Positions 33,518-44,239 of a stretch of 54,094 bases of DNA are shown piece after piece. Origin of the DNA: Sphingobacteriaceae bacterium (GTDB taxonomy: Bacteria > Bacteroidota > Bacteroidia > UBA7662); NCBI GenBank assembly GCA_030682795.1, contig JAUXNJ010000037.1, positions 1-54,094 on the forward strand, in the 5' to 3' direction. The notes beneath the pieces are model-generated. The model had not been told where the DNA came from, did not search any database, and worked only from the letters and a program-made list of their open reading frames with translations. A program made the translations under genes and the position numbers. How positions within the stretch are numbered: position 1 is the stretch's first letter; each line of letters opens with the position of its first letter.

Positions 33518-34300
33518 CTAATAACGTTTGATTTTCCTGATGCCAATATGTTCTTCTATGTACCATCGTAAACTCTCTAGCTCATCCTTATAGTCGGGCA
33601 TTGATTCGAATGCTTGCTCCAAATTTGCACGAAGCTCACATTCGTCGTTCATGAGGTAATCAAAATAGGAAAAGTCTGAGTGATTTGTCTTGAATACTTT
33701 GAAATAGTTCACCGAAAAACCCAAGTAGCGCTCGAAGTACTCATTGGTGTTGGCTGCTGATTCTGCGTCCCAACTATCGGTATCACCCATAATGTCTTCC
33801 ACTACCTTGGCTTCCTTGGTGAGCCAATGGGCCATGTCTTCTAAATCACAGGTAGTGATGGCTTTTTGTAGACGTTTTTGGAGCTCCACTTCTTTCCATT
33901 CGTACTCTTCATAGGTAGCCGATAATTCACTTTCATCTGCATTCCAATCTATTTCAAGGTCCTCTTCGAGAAAATCACGATAGTCTTGCTGTTGATACAA
34001 ATAGGCTGCAATAGCTATTTTCTTGTAGGGAGTAACACCGTTTAAAAAAGACTTGGCTTCGTCTAAAATCCTTTTTTGGGTATATTCCGTAAGTTCACCG
34101 TGATGATAGTAGTCCTCGTAAATACCAACACCTATCCATTTGGGTGAAGGTTGTGTGCCCAAATCGCCTTCCTCGTAATCTTCCATCAAAGCCTTCAAAA
34201 ATGGCCCCAATTGAAGTTTGCCGTGGTCTGCCAAGCACTTCAATACGTCATCGGGGAGCTGAGAATTCGTCGAGGCGGGTTGGTTTATTGAGTTTTCCAT
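33518..34300 (-). CDS. Acidic hypothetical protein (260 aa)
   Basis: I recognise no family. It is strongly acidic over most of its length, with blocks such as FLEEDLEIDWNADESELSATYEEYEWKEVEL, and ends with a basic tail, IGIRKIKRY. It is predicted soluble and mostly helical, with no cysteine motif or P-loop. It starts 54 bp after the McrC-like gene and is on the same strand, so it is probably part of the operon. Its charge could mean a DNA-mimic or regulator, but that is speculation. Confidence 0.6.
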   Translation of the reverse strand: MENSINQPASTNSQLPDDVLKCLADHGKLQLGPFLKALMEDYEEGDLGTQPSPKWIGVGIYEDYYHHGELTEYTQKRILDEAKSFLNGVTPYKKIAIAAYLYQQQDYRDFLEEDLEIDWNADESELSATYEEYEWKEVELQKRLQKAITTCDLEDMAHWLTKEAKVVEDIMGDTDSWDAESAANTNEYFERYLGFSVNYFKVFKTNHSDFSYFDYLMNDECELRANLEQAFESMPDYKDELESLRWYIEEHIGIRKIKRY

Positions 34301-34354
34301 ACTATAAAAATTGCGGGATGGTATTTATTTATGCCTAGTTAGAAGCATTTCGTC

Positions 34355-36589
34355 TTACTCCTTCAGCGAATCTTTTAAAATAGTTTTGATTTTATTGTTT
34401 TCAGGACTTTTGATAGACTTGAGCCTTGCATACCTGAAAGTGCGAATATGTCCATCCTCGAGATGTAATGGATGCTTCCATACACCAACCCTGCTCAATT
34501 CTAATACGAATATCTCTTTATCATCGTCAAGATAAAGTGGGTGTCCTTTTTTAAAGACCAATTTTCGAGCGATGCTTTGAAATTTATTTATACGGTAGTA
34601 GCTGCTTACGCCCTGGCCCTTAAAATAGGGTGCAAAATAGTTCACCATGCCTTCAAAAACGAGCGAGGGTTTTGAATGAAACAAAATGCTCGGATTATCA
34701 TCTTCCTCTAGATGCTTTTTGTAAGCTGACATTCGTTCGCCGGCAATCATGCCGATCACTAAACCCGCATCGTCATTTTGGTACATTTTACCACGCTGAG
34801 GAGGAGTATTTTGCAGAAGTGTTTCGGAATTGGCTTCTAGAATGTTTTTAATGTGTTCTTCCAACAAATGCTTTCCGCCATCGTAACCGGGCAAAACGGG
34901 AATAGCTCCAATGTTTACTTTTTTAATGGTATTGAAGTAGTGACTGTTTTCTTTGATGGCGTTGGCTTCATCGCGACCCGGGTAGAGGATATATCCACCA
35001 ATGACTTCTTTTGACCGGTATTGTCCGCCCTTTTCTTCGTAATAAATGGCATCGCGGTAGCGGTGCATTTGATTGATGGCATCTTCGGGTGGTGCGTCAG
35101 GCATTCCTTCCTTTTCGTCGGAAGCTAATCGGTATTTAGCATCGAACAAAAAGGTAAATACCTGGTCGTCGAGCAGGTCTTTTTTGTGAATACGTAATAC
35201 GATGTCGGGCTTTTGATGAGAGGTGTAGCTGCCCGTTTGGTATTTTTTATCAAAGTCGTTTAGGTATTGTAATTCATGAAACAGTTCTACCAGCTCTCCC
35301 GAAGGCAATGAAAAACTTACCCTCGATTTTCTGCCTTCCTTGATTTCAACATTAAATTTGCTTACCCTTATTTCTGCTAATTCTAGTTCATTTGGCTTTT
35401 CCTGTAGTAACTCCTCAAGCACACCTTTCATTTCAAGGAAGCACCAAATCTCATATAGTTCAGCAATATCTTTTAATTCGAGTTTATTTGCGCCTTCAAA
35501 AAACGAATATCCAGACCGCAGAAGCAGCCAGTTTCTCAAGATGCCAGCATAACCATGTTTGCGTTGTAGCACCAATGACTCTTGCCGAAAACCTTCGAAA
35601 GCGCCAATTTCTTTGAAAAAACGATGATTAGCCAGTTGCGACAGTTTTTCGCCCATGGCATTCATCTCAAATTGGTAAGCCGCCGTAAGTTTATTGCTGT
35701 ATTTGGTCTCAATGTATTTTTTAATGAGGTGAAATTTCTGCTGAACCTCCAACAACGCTGCTTTCACAAAGCGATTTTCAAAGGTATCAGTACGCAGTAC
35801 CTTCTCTTTGATGAGGTAACGCTTGTTGGGAATGTGGCGATGGCGGTGATATTGCTCCGCTAACTGTGGGCTTGCTTGCCTGATTTTTTCAGGTCGAACC
35901 CAATAGCTTTCTTCCTGCAATCGCCTATGGGGATTGCGAACCACATACTCCAAGTCTTCTACCAATCCCCGAAAAACCTCACTAAAAATGGCCCACCAAA
36001 TGATGTCATTGTTTTGGCCTTGAGAACTGGACTTAAAATTTTGATAGGTCTTTTTCAAAAAATCGAGCACCAAATTGGGATAGGCCTCTTCAATTTCCTG
36101 AAGGATGTTGCGATAATCAGTTTTGTAATCGAGCTTGATGGGAAATACTTCAAACCCCAAACTGGTTTCTTTGCTGCCTGTAGCTGTATTGTAGACGATT
36201 TTTAGCTGATGTTTACCGATTTCATTGCCAAAATTAAGGCTACCCATCAGCACAAACACATTTCCTATTTTTTTGAGTAGAAAAGCTTCTTCCCATTCTT
36301 TTATCCGCGTAAGTACACGCGCGTCAGTTACATCCTCATGAAACTCAATGTTGAAATGGTAGAGCTTGTTTTCGAAAAAAATGGGATGCGCCATAGTATG
36401 CGCTTCGTAATTAACAGCTTCATTAGTATTTGGATGCCATAAACTCAGTTCGCAGCCGGTTGTAAAGGCATAGGCTGTAGCCGTATCAATTTGGTGAATG
36501 CGTTTTTCAGCCTTGGCAAATGCAATTTCAAGCTGCCGTGTTTCGACAGTTAATTTGAAAGCGGGATGCTGAAATCTCAAGACTTCCAT
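34355..36589 (-). CDS. McrC-like DUF2357 nuclease subunit
   Basis: The ATG at 36589 overlaps the McrB-like stop (TAATG) and gives 744 residues; a start 9 bp earlier is possible. The long N-terminal part is beta-rich (about 1-200), then helical. A PD-(D/E)xK nuclease core sits at about 460-485: QKPDIVLRI, then TFLFDAKYRLA, as in the DUF2357/DUF524 group. In McrBC-type systems this subunit cuts modified or foreign DNA when driven by the GTPase McrB. Partner order B-C with coupled translation fits. It is much longer than E. coli McrC (about 350), as is common for this group. Confidence 0.8.
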   Translation of the reverse strand: MEVLRFQHPAFKLTVETRQLEIAFAKAEKRIHQIDTATAYAFTTGCELSLWHPNTNEAVNYEAHTMAHPIFFENKLYHFNIEFHEDVTDARVLTRIKEWEEAFLLKKIGNVFVLMGSLNFGNEIGKHQLKIVYNTATGSKETSLGFEVFPIKLDYKTDYRNILQEIEEAYPNLVLDFLKKTYQNFKSSSQGQNNDIIWWAIFSEVFRGLVEDLEYVVRNPHRRLQEESYWVRPEKIRQASPQLAEQYHRHRHIPNKRYLIKEKVLRTDTFENRFVKAALLEVQQKFHLIKKYIETKYSNKLTAAYQFEMNAMGEKLSQLANHRFFKEIGAFEGFRQESLVLQRKHGYAGILRNWLLLRSGYSFFEGANKLELKDIAELYEIWCFLEMKGVLEELLQEKPNELELAEIRVSKFNVEIKEGRKSRVSFSLPSGELVELFHELQYLNDFDKKYQTGSYTSHQKPDIVLRIHKKDLLDDQVFTFLFDAKYRLASDEKEGMPDAPPEDAINQMHRYRDAIYYEEKGGQYRSKEVIGGYILYPGRDEANAIKENSHYFNTIKKVNIGAIPVLPGYDGGKHLLEEHIKNILEANSETLLQNTPPQRGKMYQNDDAGLVIGMIAGERMSAYKKHLEEDDNPSILFHSKPSLVFEGMVNYFAPYFKGQGVSSYYRINKFQSIARKLVFKKGHPLYLDDDKEIFVLELSRVGVWKHPLHLEDGHIRTFRYARLKSIKSPENNKIKTILKDSLKE

Positions 36590-39500
36590 TAGTCCCAATA
36601 GGAGGTAAAGCCCTGGTTATCGAGTTTTGCTTTCATGGTTTTCAGCTTCAAATGACAATTCTCAAAATCCACTGGCAGCTTGGCGATGAGTTCATCGATC
36701 ACTTTTTCGCATCGCCCTTTGTCTCCTTCAATACGAGGCAGTAGCTTCATGTCTAAAACCTCATCCATGCATCTATTTACCCAGTTTGTTGGTTGTTTTT
36801 TCTGTTTGCTTCCATAGTAGCAGTATACCAGCAATTCATCTCTTACTCTGTAAGCCAATTTAAAAGGCGTCCCTTCGAGAATTTTATTGATATCCTCAAG
36901 TTGTTGAATAATGGTCTTACCTGCTTTGCCTAAACTTTGAAATGCCGTTTGTCCACCTTGCAAATTCCCAAATACCAAAGAAGGGTGATAGTATTCATCC
37001 GGATAATCCAGGTCGTTTATTGCTGTTTCTAAACCATCCATGAGGTTTACCTGATTCATTTCAATGGTCATAGCCCGATCAAGCACTTTACGACTGAAGC
37101 TGTGGGTGGTTTCATCCATGTTTACGGTTCCCATTACCACCAAATTGGCCGACAGCTGAATGCCGTGTTGTAGAAATTTATTCTGTAAAGACGGGTCGTC
37201 AGAGATACCTAAATCAATCCAAAACTGTTCTCCCATCGCATCAGCATAACGACTTAAATTGGCAGCGCTGATGAAAGGGTCAGTAATCATTTCACTGCCT
37301 TTGTAAGTACATGTTTCAATAATGCTCAGGTATTCTGCAAAATATTGCTCTACAGGTGCCAGGTTCATTTCATCGAGGCAGAGGAAAAATGGTACCTGCG
37401 GATAGCGATGAGCTTTGGCTAAAAAGCGCAAAAAGGTGGTGACTTTGTACTCTAATTTGCCACTTAAGCGGCTTTCATAACCAATGAGTTCCGATGAGTC
37501 GTGCCAGTTGGGTAAAACGGGAATTAACTCAAAGTTGCCTGGGCGATTGTCATCACGCAATTCATCCAAATAGCAAGTTTTGTAAGCCAATTTGCGGACC
37601 AACCTACTTTTGCCTGTACCCGAAATGCCTGCAAGGAGAATAAATGGCTTTGTTTGTATGGCATTGAAATATCGACCGTCTTCTGTTTCAAACGCAATGT
37701 CATTAGTAAATGAAATCGGTGCGATTTCCTCTTGATTGGTATCACCCTCGTAATTGTATGATTCAAAGGGCTGAAGATTTACTCTCTTAGGTTTCTGATA
37801 TGATTTGTGCCACACAAATGAATCAATACTAATGGAAGGCGATACTGGTTCAATGCTTTCTGCAATGAATGCAATTCGTGCGACTTGATCATCACTTGTA
37901 TATTCATCGAAATTTTTGTGCGCCCAAGCAATGCCCTCAAGTTCTCCCCAATTTTTCTTTTTGTAATTGTCTTCAGTAGCAACATCGGTGATGATAGCCC
38001 GATAGCGCACAAAGTTTTCGTGCGCATAAAACAATTCAAACGAACGATCTCTTTTGATTTTGGCTTCGAGTAACGAAATAGTATCACCGGTTCCCGACGG
38101 CATTTTTGACCACCATATTACAATTCCGTTGTTGCCTTCCAATGCTGAGATGGCTTCTTGAATCCAATTTCCTTTGTTCGGGTCATTGGCTACCAAGCCG
38201 CCAATACTTACATTCCAACTTGGCCGCACTTCGTTGTGATACAAAACACTGGTATAGAGTGCGGTTGTATTTTCGAGCAGTGCAGCCGAAATGCCATGTT
38301 TTTCGAAAAAGCCGTTTAAATCGGATACGAAAAGTTGTCGGTTGTAAGGTTTGTTGAGTAGTTTCTCGGCGATGAGTGCTTTATGATCTTCTGATACAAT
38401 TGGGATGCCAACCATCGGATTGGTGGCATATTCTAAGGCATTGCGGATACCGATGGTTAGACTGTCGTAGTTGTTGCCATTGATTTTGTAACGGAGCAAA
38501 TTGGCAATCCAGTCTTTCATGTAAATGCCTGAGGTAAATACCCGCTTATCTTCGGTTTCGTTCCACGCTATTTTATTGGTAGCATTGGCATCCATATAAC
38601 TTACCAACTGCCCCATCAAGCGGGCAAAATCCTGCTCTTCGCTGCCAGCAGCTAATTGCTGCTCAATAAAATCAAGGTATTTGCCACCGTTTGTTTCACT
38701 AAACAGGTTTGAGATGCCATGATAAAAATCAACAGGCTTTTGATGGGCTTTGAATTTTTCAAATACTTTGAAGGCTTTTTCGAACCAAATGGAAGTGGCC
38801 TCAGACAGTTCTTTGATTTTGGGATCGTTTTTGATTTTTTCAAAATCGATGACTGTGCTTTTTTCTTCCACGGTTCCTCCTAATAATTGAGCAATGTTGT
38901 TCAGTACTTCTGCTGGCGTTTCCGATTGAAATAGTTGCTGTAAATCACGCACTTTTTCAAGCCGTTGTTCTGGGTCTTTGACGCCATTTTGCCATAAAAT
39001 GTAGGTTTCTGATTGGCCTAACTGCCGACTCCAGTTCCAATCAGCAGGTATGCTTACCCGATCTATGACCTCAAATTTGATAAACTCTTCCCATTCGCCT
39101 GCAGCTTCATAACGGTGGTAATCGCTGTTGAAAGTAGATACATCGCGTTTAGAATCGTATGTGGGTTGAATGCCTAATTCAGCAATTTTGGTGTACAAGG
39201 CTTCTTTGTTGTGTCTATTCACTACAAAAACCACATCCTCTACTTGGTTGCCTCCAAATTTGGCTGAGTTCCAAAAAAAGTACTTTTTATTGGGGGCTAA
39301 CAACGGCGCGTAGTTAACGGCAGCGCCCGATTTGATTTCGTAGATTTTTGCACTGTTCATGCCGAGTAATTTTAGTTTCGGTATAATTTTAAACCCATGG
39401 CTTTCAAGTAACTTGAAGCAAGGGGTGTTTTTTCCACCGTCGAAGCTTCTGCGATCTAATTCACTCCCGTTTGCATAAATATTGGCATAGGATACTGCCA

Positions 39501-39636
39501 GTTTAGGAGGATACCTTTTGCCATCGTAGAGCACATCATAATACTGCGAGTCGCCATCGGTTGGAATGCCGCGCTCGTTAATGTGTTGAATGGCGCGTTC
39601 TAAATGTGCTTTGGTTATGTTGGTGGGTATCGACAT
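36589..39636 (-). CDS. McrB-like AAA+ GTPase with EVE-like reader module
   Basis: The ATG at 39636 overlaps the stop of the HNH gene, giving 1015 residues. The N-terminus (1-95) resembles the head domain of ScoMcrA-like proteins (YDVLYDGKRYPPKLAVSYA...SFDGG). A region at about 475-600 with WNVSIGGLVANDPNKGNW, IVIWWSKMPSGTGD and YRAIITDV looks like an EVE/PUA-type domain that could read modified bases. The McrB AAA+ domain follows: LLAGISGTGKSRL (Walker A, about 668), then FFLCLDEMNLAPVEQYFAEYLS, the McrB Walker B signature. It drives the McrC-like nuclease encoded next. Confidence 0.85.
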   Translation of the reverse strand: MSIPTNITKAHLERAIQHINERGIPTDGDSQYYDVLYDGKRYPPKLAVSYANIYANGSELDRRSFDGGKNTPCFKLLESHGFKIIPKLKLLGMNSAKIYEIKSGAAVNYAPLLAPNKKYFFWNSAKFGGNQVEDVVFVVNRHNKEALYTKIAELGIQPTYDSKRDVSTFNSDYHRYEAAGEWEEFIKFEVIDRVSIPADWNWSRQLGQSETYILWQNGVKDPEQRLEKVRDLQQLFQSETPAEVLNNIAQLLGGTVEEKSTVIDFEKIKNDPKIKELSEATSIWFEKAFKVFEKFKAHQKPVDFYHGISNLFSETNGGKYLDFIEQQLAAGSEEQDFARLMGQLVSYMDANATNKIAWNETEDKRVFTSGIYMKDWIANLLRYKINGNNYDSLTIGIRNALEYATNPMVGIPIVSEDHKALIAEKLLNKPYNRQLFVSDLNGFFEKHGISAALLENTTALYTSVLYHNEVRPSWNVSIGGLVANDPNKGNWIQEAISALEGNNGIVIWWSKMPSGTGDTISLLEAKIKRDRSFELFYAHENFVRYRAIITDVATEDNYKKKNWGELEGIAWAHKNFDEYTSDDQVARIAFIAESIEPVSPSISIDSFVWHKSYQKPKRVNLQPFESYNYEGDTNQEEIAPISFTNDIAFETEDGRYFNAIQTKPFILLAGISGTGKSRLVRKLAYKTCYLDELRDDNRPGNFELIPVLPNWHDSSELIGYESRLSGKLEYKVTTFLRFLAKAHRYPQVPFFLCLDEMNLAPVEQYFAEYLSIIETCTYKGSEMITDPFISAANLSRYADAMGEQFWIDLGISDDPSLQNKFLQHGIQLSANLVVMGTVNMDETTHSFSRKVLDRAMTIEMNQVNLMDGLETAINDLDYPDEYYHPSLVFGNLQGGQTAFQSLGKAGKTIIQQLEDINKILEGTPFKLAYRVRDELLVYCYYGSKQKKQPTNWVNRCMDEVLDMKLLPRIEGDKGRCEKVIDELIAKLPVDFENCHLKLKTMKAKLDNQGFTSYWD

Positions 39637-40328
39637 CAAGGATGGGCTCTTATAATATTATCATCGAGGCAGTCTTCGTAGGTGTTCTTGAAGGCGTGAA
39701 TCAAACCAGTACGAATACCTGGAAATTCCTCGAAAACTTGCATCCAAACCAACCAAAAACCATTGGTAATGGCTAATTCAATGATGTCATCATCGTTTAG
39801 TTTGCCATCTCTTCGTTGGATTAGTTTTCTTTCAGCCAATCGGAGAACATACTCGCGAGCCATATATCTATCATCTTGTGGTTGCCTTCTCGGTGTAGTA
39901 TGACCACAATCTAAGTTTAAGAGTCTGATTGTTTCTTGCGATATATTCTGCTCAGCGGCGTCAAGGCCCGGATTGCAAGAAATGGTGCCGTCAACGTTTA
40001 CTACAAATATTGGACGTGTATTGTGAATGTGTGGCCAATAAAATTCGTCAAAGTCTATGTTCTCCGCACCTTTAGCCAAATTGCAATTTTTGCAACTGAG
40101 AAGAAAATTGGTCCAACTGAATTCTAAATGCTCGTATCTAGCAACTGATTTCGGAAGAATGTGTTCGACTTCCATATTTACCATCGGTATCAATCGGTCG
40201 CAATAATTGCAATAATAGTTTGGTGAATGGCCAAAGTTTCGCAGTAAAACAGCTTTTGCATTGCCATAAGGCTTATATTCTGCGCGCACACCCTCTTCGC
40301 CCACATTCCATTTTATTACTGGTCTCAT
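39636..40328 (-). CDS. ptuB: PtuB-like HNH nuclease of a Septu pair
   Basis: This 230-residue protein has the HNH zinc finger CNYC at 40-43, MEVEHILPKS at about 52-61, then FLLSCKNCNLAKG with the second Cys pair at 79-82. This is the layout of PtuB and related HNH proteins. In Septu defence PtuA (ATPase) and PtuB (nuclease) form one complex. The gene follows the PtuA-like ATPase by 10 bp and overlaps the McrB-like start. The C-terminal half is helical and unassigned. The symbol is by context and family look; the HNH could also belong to a McrBC-associated set. Confidence 0.75.
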   Translation of the reverse strand: MRPVIKWNVGEEGVRAEYKPYGNAKAVLLRNFGHSPNYYCNYCDRLIPMVNMEVEHILPKSVARYEHLEFSWTNFLLSCKNCNLAKGAENIDFDEFYWPHIHNTRPIFVVNVDGTISCNPGLDAAEQNISQETIRLLNLDCGHTTPRRQPQDDRYMAREYVLRLAERKLIQRRDGKLNDDDIIELAITNGFWLVWMQVFEEFPGIRTGLIHAFKNTYEDCLDDNIIRAHP

Positions 40329-40338
40329 AGGCAGTGGT

Positions 40339-41604
40339 TTAGATTTTGCTCTCCGATTTCAACAAGGCCACATAAGCAGGATCATCTCTGAATTTCAATT
40401 CTAAATTTTTGAGCTCTTCATCAAAAGAATTGATTTTGAGATTTTTGTTGTTTTTCAATTGCTCCAATTTGGCGAAATAGGCATCGGCAGCTTTCAACTT
40501 TTCGAGGTATGCCTCACTGCGATGGGGATTTTCTACCTCCATCTCCTTTTCAATAATTTCTTCCAAACCCTTATTCCGATAGTCCCATTGCATATTTTTT
40601 CCCTCTAAATCAATCAATTCGTGGTTTTGTAACGATTGAATGATAAAGGGCGAATGTGTGGTAGTGATAAACTGCAATTTGGGAAAAGCCTTTTTGAAAC
40701 TCTCCACGATGGTGCGCTGCCATTTGGGGTGCAAATGCAAATCCAGTTCATCTATCAAGACAATACCCTCGGCTTCGGCAGCAGCATGAATCCCTAGATG
40801 TGGATTGAGCGTTACACAACGGTATGCCAAATCAGCCGACATGGCAATCACATTGCGGTATCCATCGCTGAGCATGTTCCAATAAACGCTTTTAGTTCTT
40901 CCATTTTGAGTTATGGTTTCGAGGCACATCGTATCTTCTTCTACATCGAAAAATACCCGAGACGTCCCTTCTAAAAACGTACCTACACACGCTTTAACTA
41001 CATTAAGCAAGCCAGCATCCTTGTTTTTCTGAAGAATGGCTATTTCTTGGGTTTTCATCCAAGCCATAAAGGTTTTGCTTTGTACCAAGGGTTCTGCCGC
41101 CTGAAAGTAACCATCAAACCTTGAAGATTTAGGCTTGGTTTTGATGCCTCCTGACTCCTTCCACAAACGGCCAGTGCCATAATAGGCGAAAACTGGTAAA
41201 GGTGTATCTGATCCGTTTTGTATTTCCTTTTGAATAAGCTTTGCTTTTTTCTGTAATTCAAGACTCTGCCCCAATTTTTTGGTAGTGCCTTCGATGGTGC
41301 TTAATTCGCGTAGCCAAGTATAGGCTTGTTGCCTAAACTCACCAGTGGCTTCAATTTGAACTGGCAAGTTCTTTTCCTTGGTCAACTCAAAATCCATCTT
41401 CCTTACATCTTGCTTTTTGATAGTTTTTGAATAATGCCCATCAATCCCCAAAAAGAAGGTGCTCATGCTCAATGCCAATGCATCTAACAGCGCAGTTTTG
41501 CCCGTTGCGTTGTTGCCTATGATGACATTGAAGTGGTCGTCGAATGAAAAATCTCGTTCCTTAAAACCACGGTAGTTTTTAACGCGAATGCTTTTGATTT
41601 TCAT
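40339..41604 (-). CDS. ptuA: PtuA-like AAA ATPase of a Septu pair
   Basis: The 421 residues form an OLD/SMC-type ABC ATPase. Walker A IIGNNATGKTALLDAL is at 28-43, with a long insert between. Then comes LSDGYRNVIAMSADLAYR (signature region) and Walker B GIVLIDELDLHLHPKWQ at about 277-293. The His switch is in FITTTHSPFIIQSL. There is no TOPRIM, so it is not OLD. Next to an HNH gene this fits PtuA of Septu. A plain RecF/OLD-like ATPase of another system remains possible. It is 13 bp after the Mod stop, as part of the operon. Confidence 0.8.
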   Translation of the reverse strand: MKIKSIRVKNYRGFKERDFSFDDHFNVIIGNNATGKTALLDALALSMSTFFLGIDGHYSKTIKKQDVRKMDFELTKEKNLPVQIEATGEFRQQAYTWLRELSTIEGTTKKLGQSLELQKKAKLIQKEIQNGSDTPLPVFAYYGTGRLWKESGGIKTKPKSSRFDGYFQAAEPLVQSKTFMAWMKTQEIAILQKNKDAGLLNVVKACVGTFLEGTSRVFFDVEEDTMCLETITQNGRTKSVYWNMLSDGYRNVIAMSADLAYRCVTLNPHLGIHAAAEAEGIVLIDELDLHLHPKWQRTIVESFKKAFPKLQFITTTHSPFIIQSLQNHELIDLEGKNMQWDYRNKGLEEIIEKEMEVENPHRSEAYLEKLKAADAYFAKLEQLKNNKNLKINSFDEELKNLELKFRDDPAYVALLKSESKI

Positions 41605-41617
41605 GGTTCTAATTTAC

Positions 41618-44239
41618 TTACATTGTTAGAATTTTGGTGCTTTCTTCGCCAAACTGACTGATTACACGCACGGCTACCTGACGGCCTTTGCGGTAGGGAA
41701 TGGGGTGACTGCTGTGGCCATACAAACGATCAAAAGCCTCATCGTCAATTTCGATGCGCAGGGTTTGCTGGGCTTGTTGTTTGCGTTTGTTGCGGCTTTC
41801 GCTCAAATTGCCTAAGCCTTTTTTCCATTTGTCGAACTCGTCTTTGTCGCCACCGCAAAAGAATACTTGCTTTACCACAAAGCTGCTGCCGTCGTAGTCG
41901 TCGTCTACCATCCAATAGGCAATGTCGTGGATGTCGCGGGGTTTTACCTCGTCTTTGATGGGGTCGTAAATGTCTAAGCCCAGGATTTCTGCCACCATTT
42001 CGTTGCCGTTTCCTGTTGACTTTAACACCACGTCGGGCTCGCCGATGGTGACGAAACTGCCTACATTTTTGGGCTTTTTAAGCAACCCGTCTTGCATCAA
42101 ATCGTCGTGCATGCGGGCTTTGGTGACTTCGAAGCTGCCCATGCTGCTGGTTACGCTGTCGTTGCTGATGTTGCTTTCAAAGGCAAAACCCAGCACCACC
42201 AACCAATCGGCATCGGGGCGCTGGCGACATTCTTTGATGGCCGCACTTACCGCCAATTTGCTCACGCTGCCAAACTTAGGGCCAATGTGCAAATAGGCGG
42301 TTTTTTCAAGGCCCTGTGCATCGTCGTAAAAGCCACGGGCATGCAGGTATTCGCTGTTGAGTTTTTCGATGCGCTTGAAAACCGCCCGCTCGTTGCGTAT
42401 GCCATTCATGATACCCGCACTGCGCAAATGATCGTAAATTCGCTCTTCAAAATTTTCATCGTGGTTGTATTGGGCGTCTAATTCTTCGGGACTTACCGGA
42501 TTGAAACTTTGCAGGGTTTCTACGGTGAACGGACCAGCCACGCGCAATTTGCCCTTGTCTTCATAAGGCTTGTCGTACAGGGTTTCGGTATCGGCAGGTT
42601 CGTCGTTGGCCAGGCTTTTGAGGGTAATGTGTGGCACTTCTTCGTACACAAATCCCTGGCGGATATCGCCGGTGCATTCATGCTCGGCTTTGGTGACCAC
42701 CATTTTTTTGATTTTACCGTCTTTTTCCTCGCGTTTTACCAAACTATCAGCATAGAGGTGGTAATAGGGGAAAGAAGCTGTCATCAGCCTTGTTTTGGCA
42801 ATGTTGAGAGCAATGCGGCTGGTATCTATGGTAATCCAACGGCGGCCCCATTGCTCCGCCACAAAAGCAGTGGTGCCACTGCCGCAGGTGGGATCTAACA
42901 CCAAATCACCTGGGTCGGTTGTCATGAGTATGCAACGCTGAATAGCTGTAGTGCTGGTTTGAACAGTATAGACCTTCGGGTCACTTCTGCTTTGAATACC
43001 ACCAATATCAGTCCATATGTTAATGATTGGATTAACAGGGAAGTCTTCAAAAAATCTTATGTATCTAAGTCTGCTTCCTTGGGCGAATACTCTGCCTAAT
43101 TTGATCAACCTTTTCATACCCTCTTCGTGTGTTTGCCATAACCTGCCTTTACTTGGAGAAAATACTCTACCCTCATAGTTGACATTGAATGTTTCTTTGA
43201 TACTTCCTGTTTGCGCAGATAAGTCGGAATCCGTAAACAGCCTTAAATCGTCTATATTTCCTTTGTAATTTGCGGAATTAGTAATGTTCCCGTCCCTATC
43301 TATGCCTTTTGTATATCGGCTGGCACCCTCATCACCTGGTTTTTTTTCTACAAACAATTGACGATATTTCAACAGATCAATTGATTTTGAATACCAAATA
43401 ATGAAGTCAGATGTTGATGGCAAAAATTTCGATAGAAGAGGACTGCTTTTCTGATATGTGATTATGCTAACAAAATTCTCACTCCCAAAGACCTCATCCA
43501 TTAGGTTTCGAACCAAGTGTACATTCTCATCACTGATCTGCACAAAACAACTGCCGCTTTCGGTCAACAATTCTTTGGCCACCAATAGTCTGTCGCGCAA
43601 ATAGCTCAGGTAGCTGTGAATGCCGTCGGCCCAGGTATCGCGGAAGGCTTTGATCATTTCAGGTTCGCCGCTCAGGTGTTCGTCGGCGCCATCTTTTACA
43701 TCGCGGCTGTTTAATTTCATTTGCCAATTGCCACCGTACTTAATGCCGTAGGGCGGATCAAAGTAGATGGTCTGCACTTTGCCGGCCATGCCTTCGCGTT
43801 CTAACAAGCTGGCCATGGTAAGCAGGCTATCGCCTTGTATGAGGCGGTTGCTCCAGCCATCTTGGTGGTGGTAATAACCGGCTACTTTTTCTTCCTCGTC
43901 AACTTCGAGGGCGTTGCCAAACAGGTCGTTCAGGCTCAGCTGCACGGGTTGCTTGTTTTCTTGCAGGCGGTAGAGGCTTTGCATGATCAGCTCGGGGCTG
44001 ATGTGCTCGTGCCGGTAGAGGCTGCGTATGTCTAATTTGAGCAGTTCGTCGCGGTTATCGTTGCCGTATTTGTTGAGCCACCACAACTCGGGGTCTTGGC
44101 CACGGTGTACCACAGGGTTTTTGGGCAGGCGCAGGTAATCGGTTTCGGGTTCCGATACCATGCTGCTAGCCGTTTCGTAGCCGGCTTCTTCTTGGCTGGG
44201 TATGTGGGGGCGGGTATCTTTGTGCTTATAGCTTTTCAT
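41618..44239 (-). CDS. mod: Type III restriction-modification methyltransferase (Mod)
   Basis: This is a beta-class DNA adenine methyltransferase of 873 residues, longer than the usual 600-700. Motif [16 protein letters not shown] is at about 158-170. Motif [25 protein letters not shown] comes later, around 446-470, the order expected for type III Mod. A target-recognition part of roughly 250-400 lies between. The C-terminal 350 residues, beginning near [11 protein letters not shown], are an additional conserved extension. Mod gives specificity and, with Res, forms the restriction complex. The ATG overlaps the Res stop by 4 bp. Confidence 0.93.
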   Translation of the reverse strand: MKSYKHKDTRPHIPSQEEAGYETASSMVSEPETDYLRLPKNPVVHRGQDPELWWLNKYGNDNRDELLKLDIRSLYRHEHISPELIMQSLYRLQENKQPVQLSLNDLFGNALEVDEEEKVAGYYHHQDGWSNRLIQGDSLLTMASLLEREGMAGKVQTIYFDPPYGIKYGGNWQMKLNSRDVKDGADEHLSGEPEMIKAFRDTWADGIHSYLSYLRDRLLVAKELLTESGSCFVQISDENVHLVRNLMDEVFGSENFVSIITYQKSSPLLSKFLPSTSDFIIWYSKSIDLLKYRQLFVEKKPGDEGASRYTKGIDRDGNITNSANYKGNIDDLRLFTDSDLSAQTGSIKETFNVNYEGRVFSPSKGRLWQTHEEGMKRLIKLGRVFAQGSRLRYIRFFEDFPVNPIINIWTDIGGIQSRSDPKVYTVQTSTTAIQRCILMTTDPGDLVLDPTCGSGTTAFVAEQWGRRWITIDTSRIALNIAKTRLMTASFPYYHLYADSLVKREEKDGKIKKMVVTKAEHECTGDIRQGFVYEEVPHITLKSLANDEPADTETLYDKPYEDKGKLRVAGPFTVETLQSFNPVSPEELDAQYNHDENFEERIYDHLRSAGIMNGIRNERAVFKRIEKLNSEYLHARGFYDDAQGLEKTAYLHIGPKFGSVSKLAVSAAIKECRQRPDADWLVVLGFAFESNISNDSVTSSMGSFEVTKARMHDDLMQDGLLKKPKNVGSFVTIGEPDVVLKSTGNGNEMVAEILGLDIYDPIKDEVKPRDIHDIAYWMVDDDYDGSSFVVKQVFFCGGDKDEFDKWKKGLGNLSESRNKRKQQAQQTLRIEIDDEAFDRLYGHSSHPIPYRKGRQVAVRVISQFGEESTKILTM

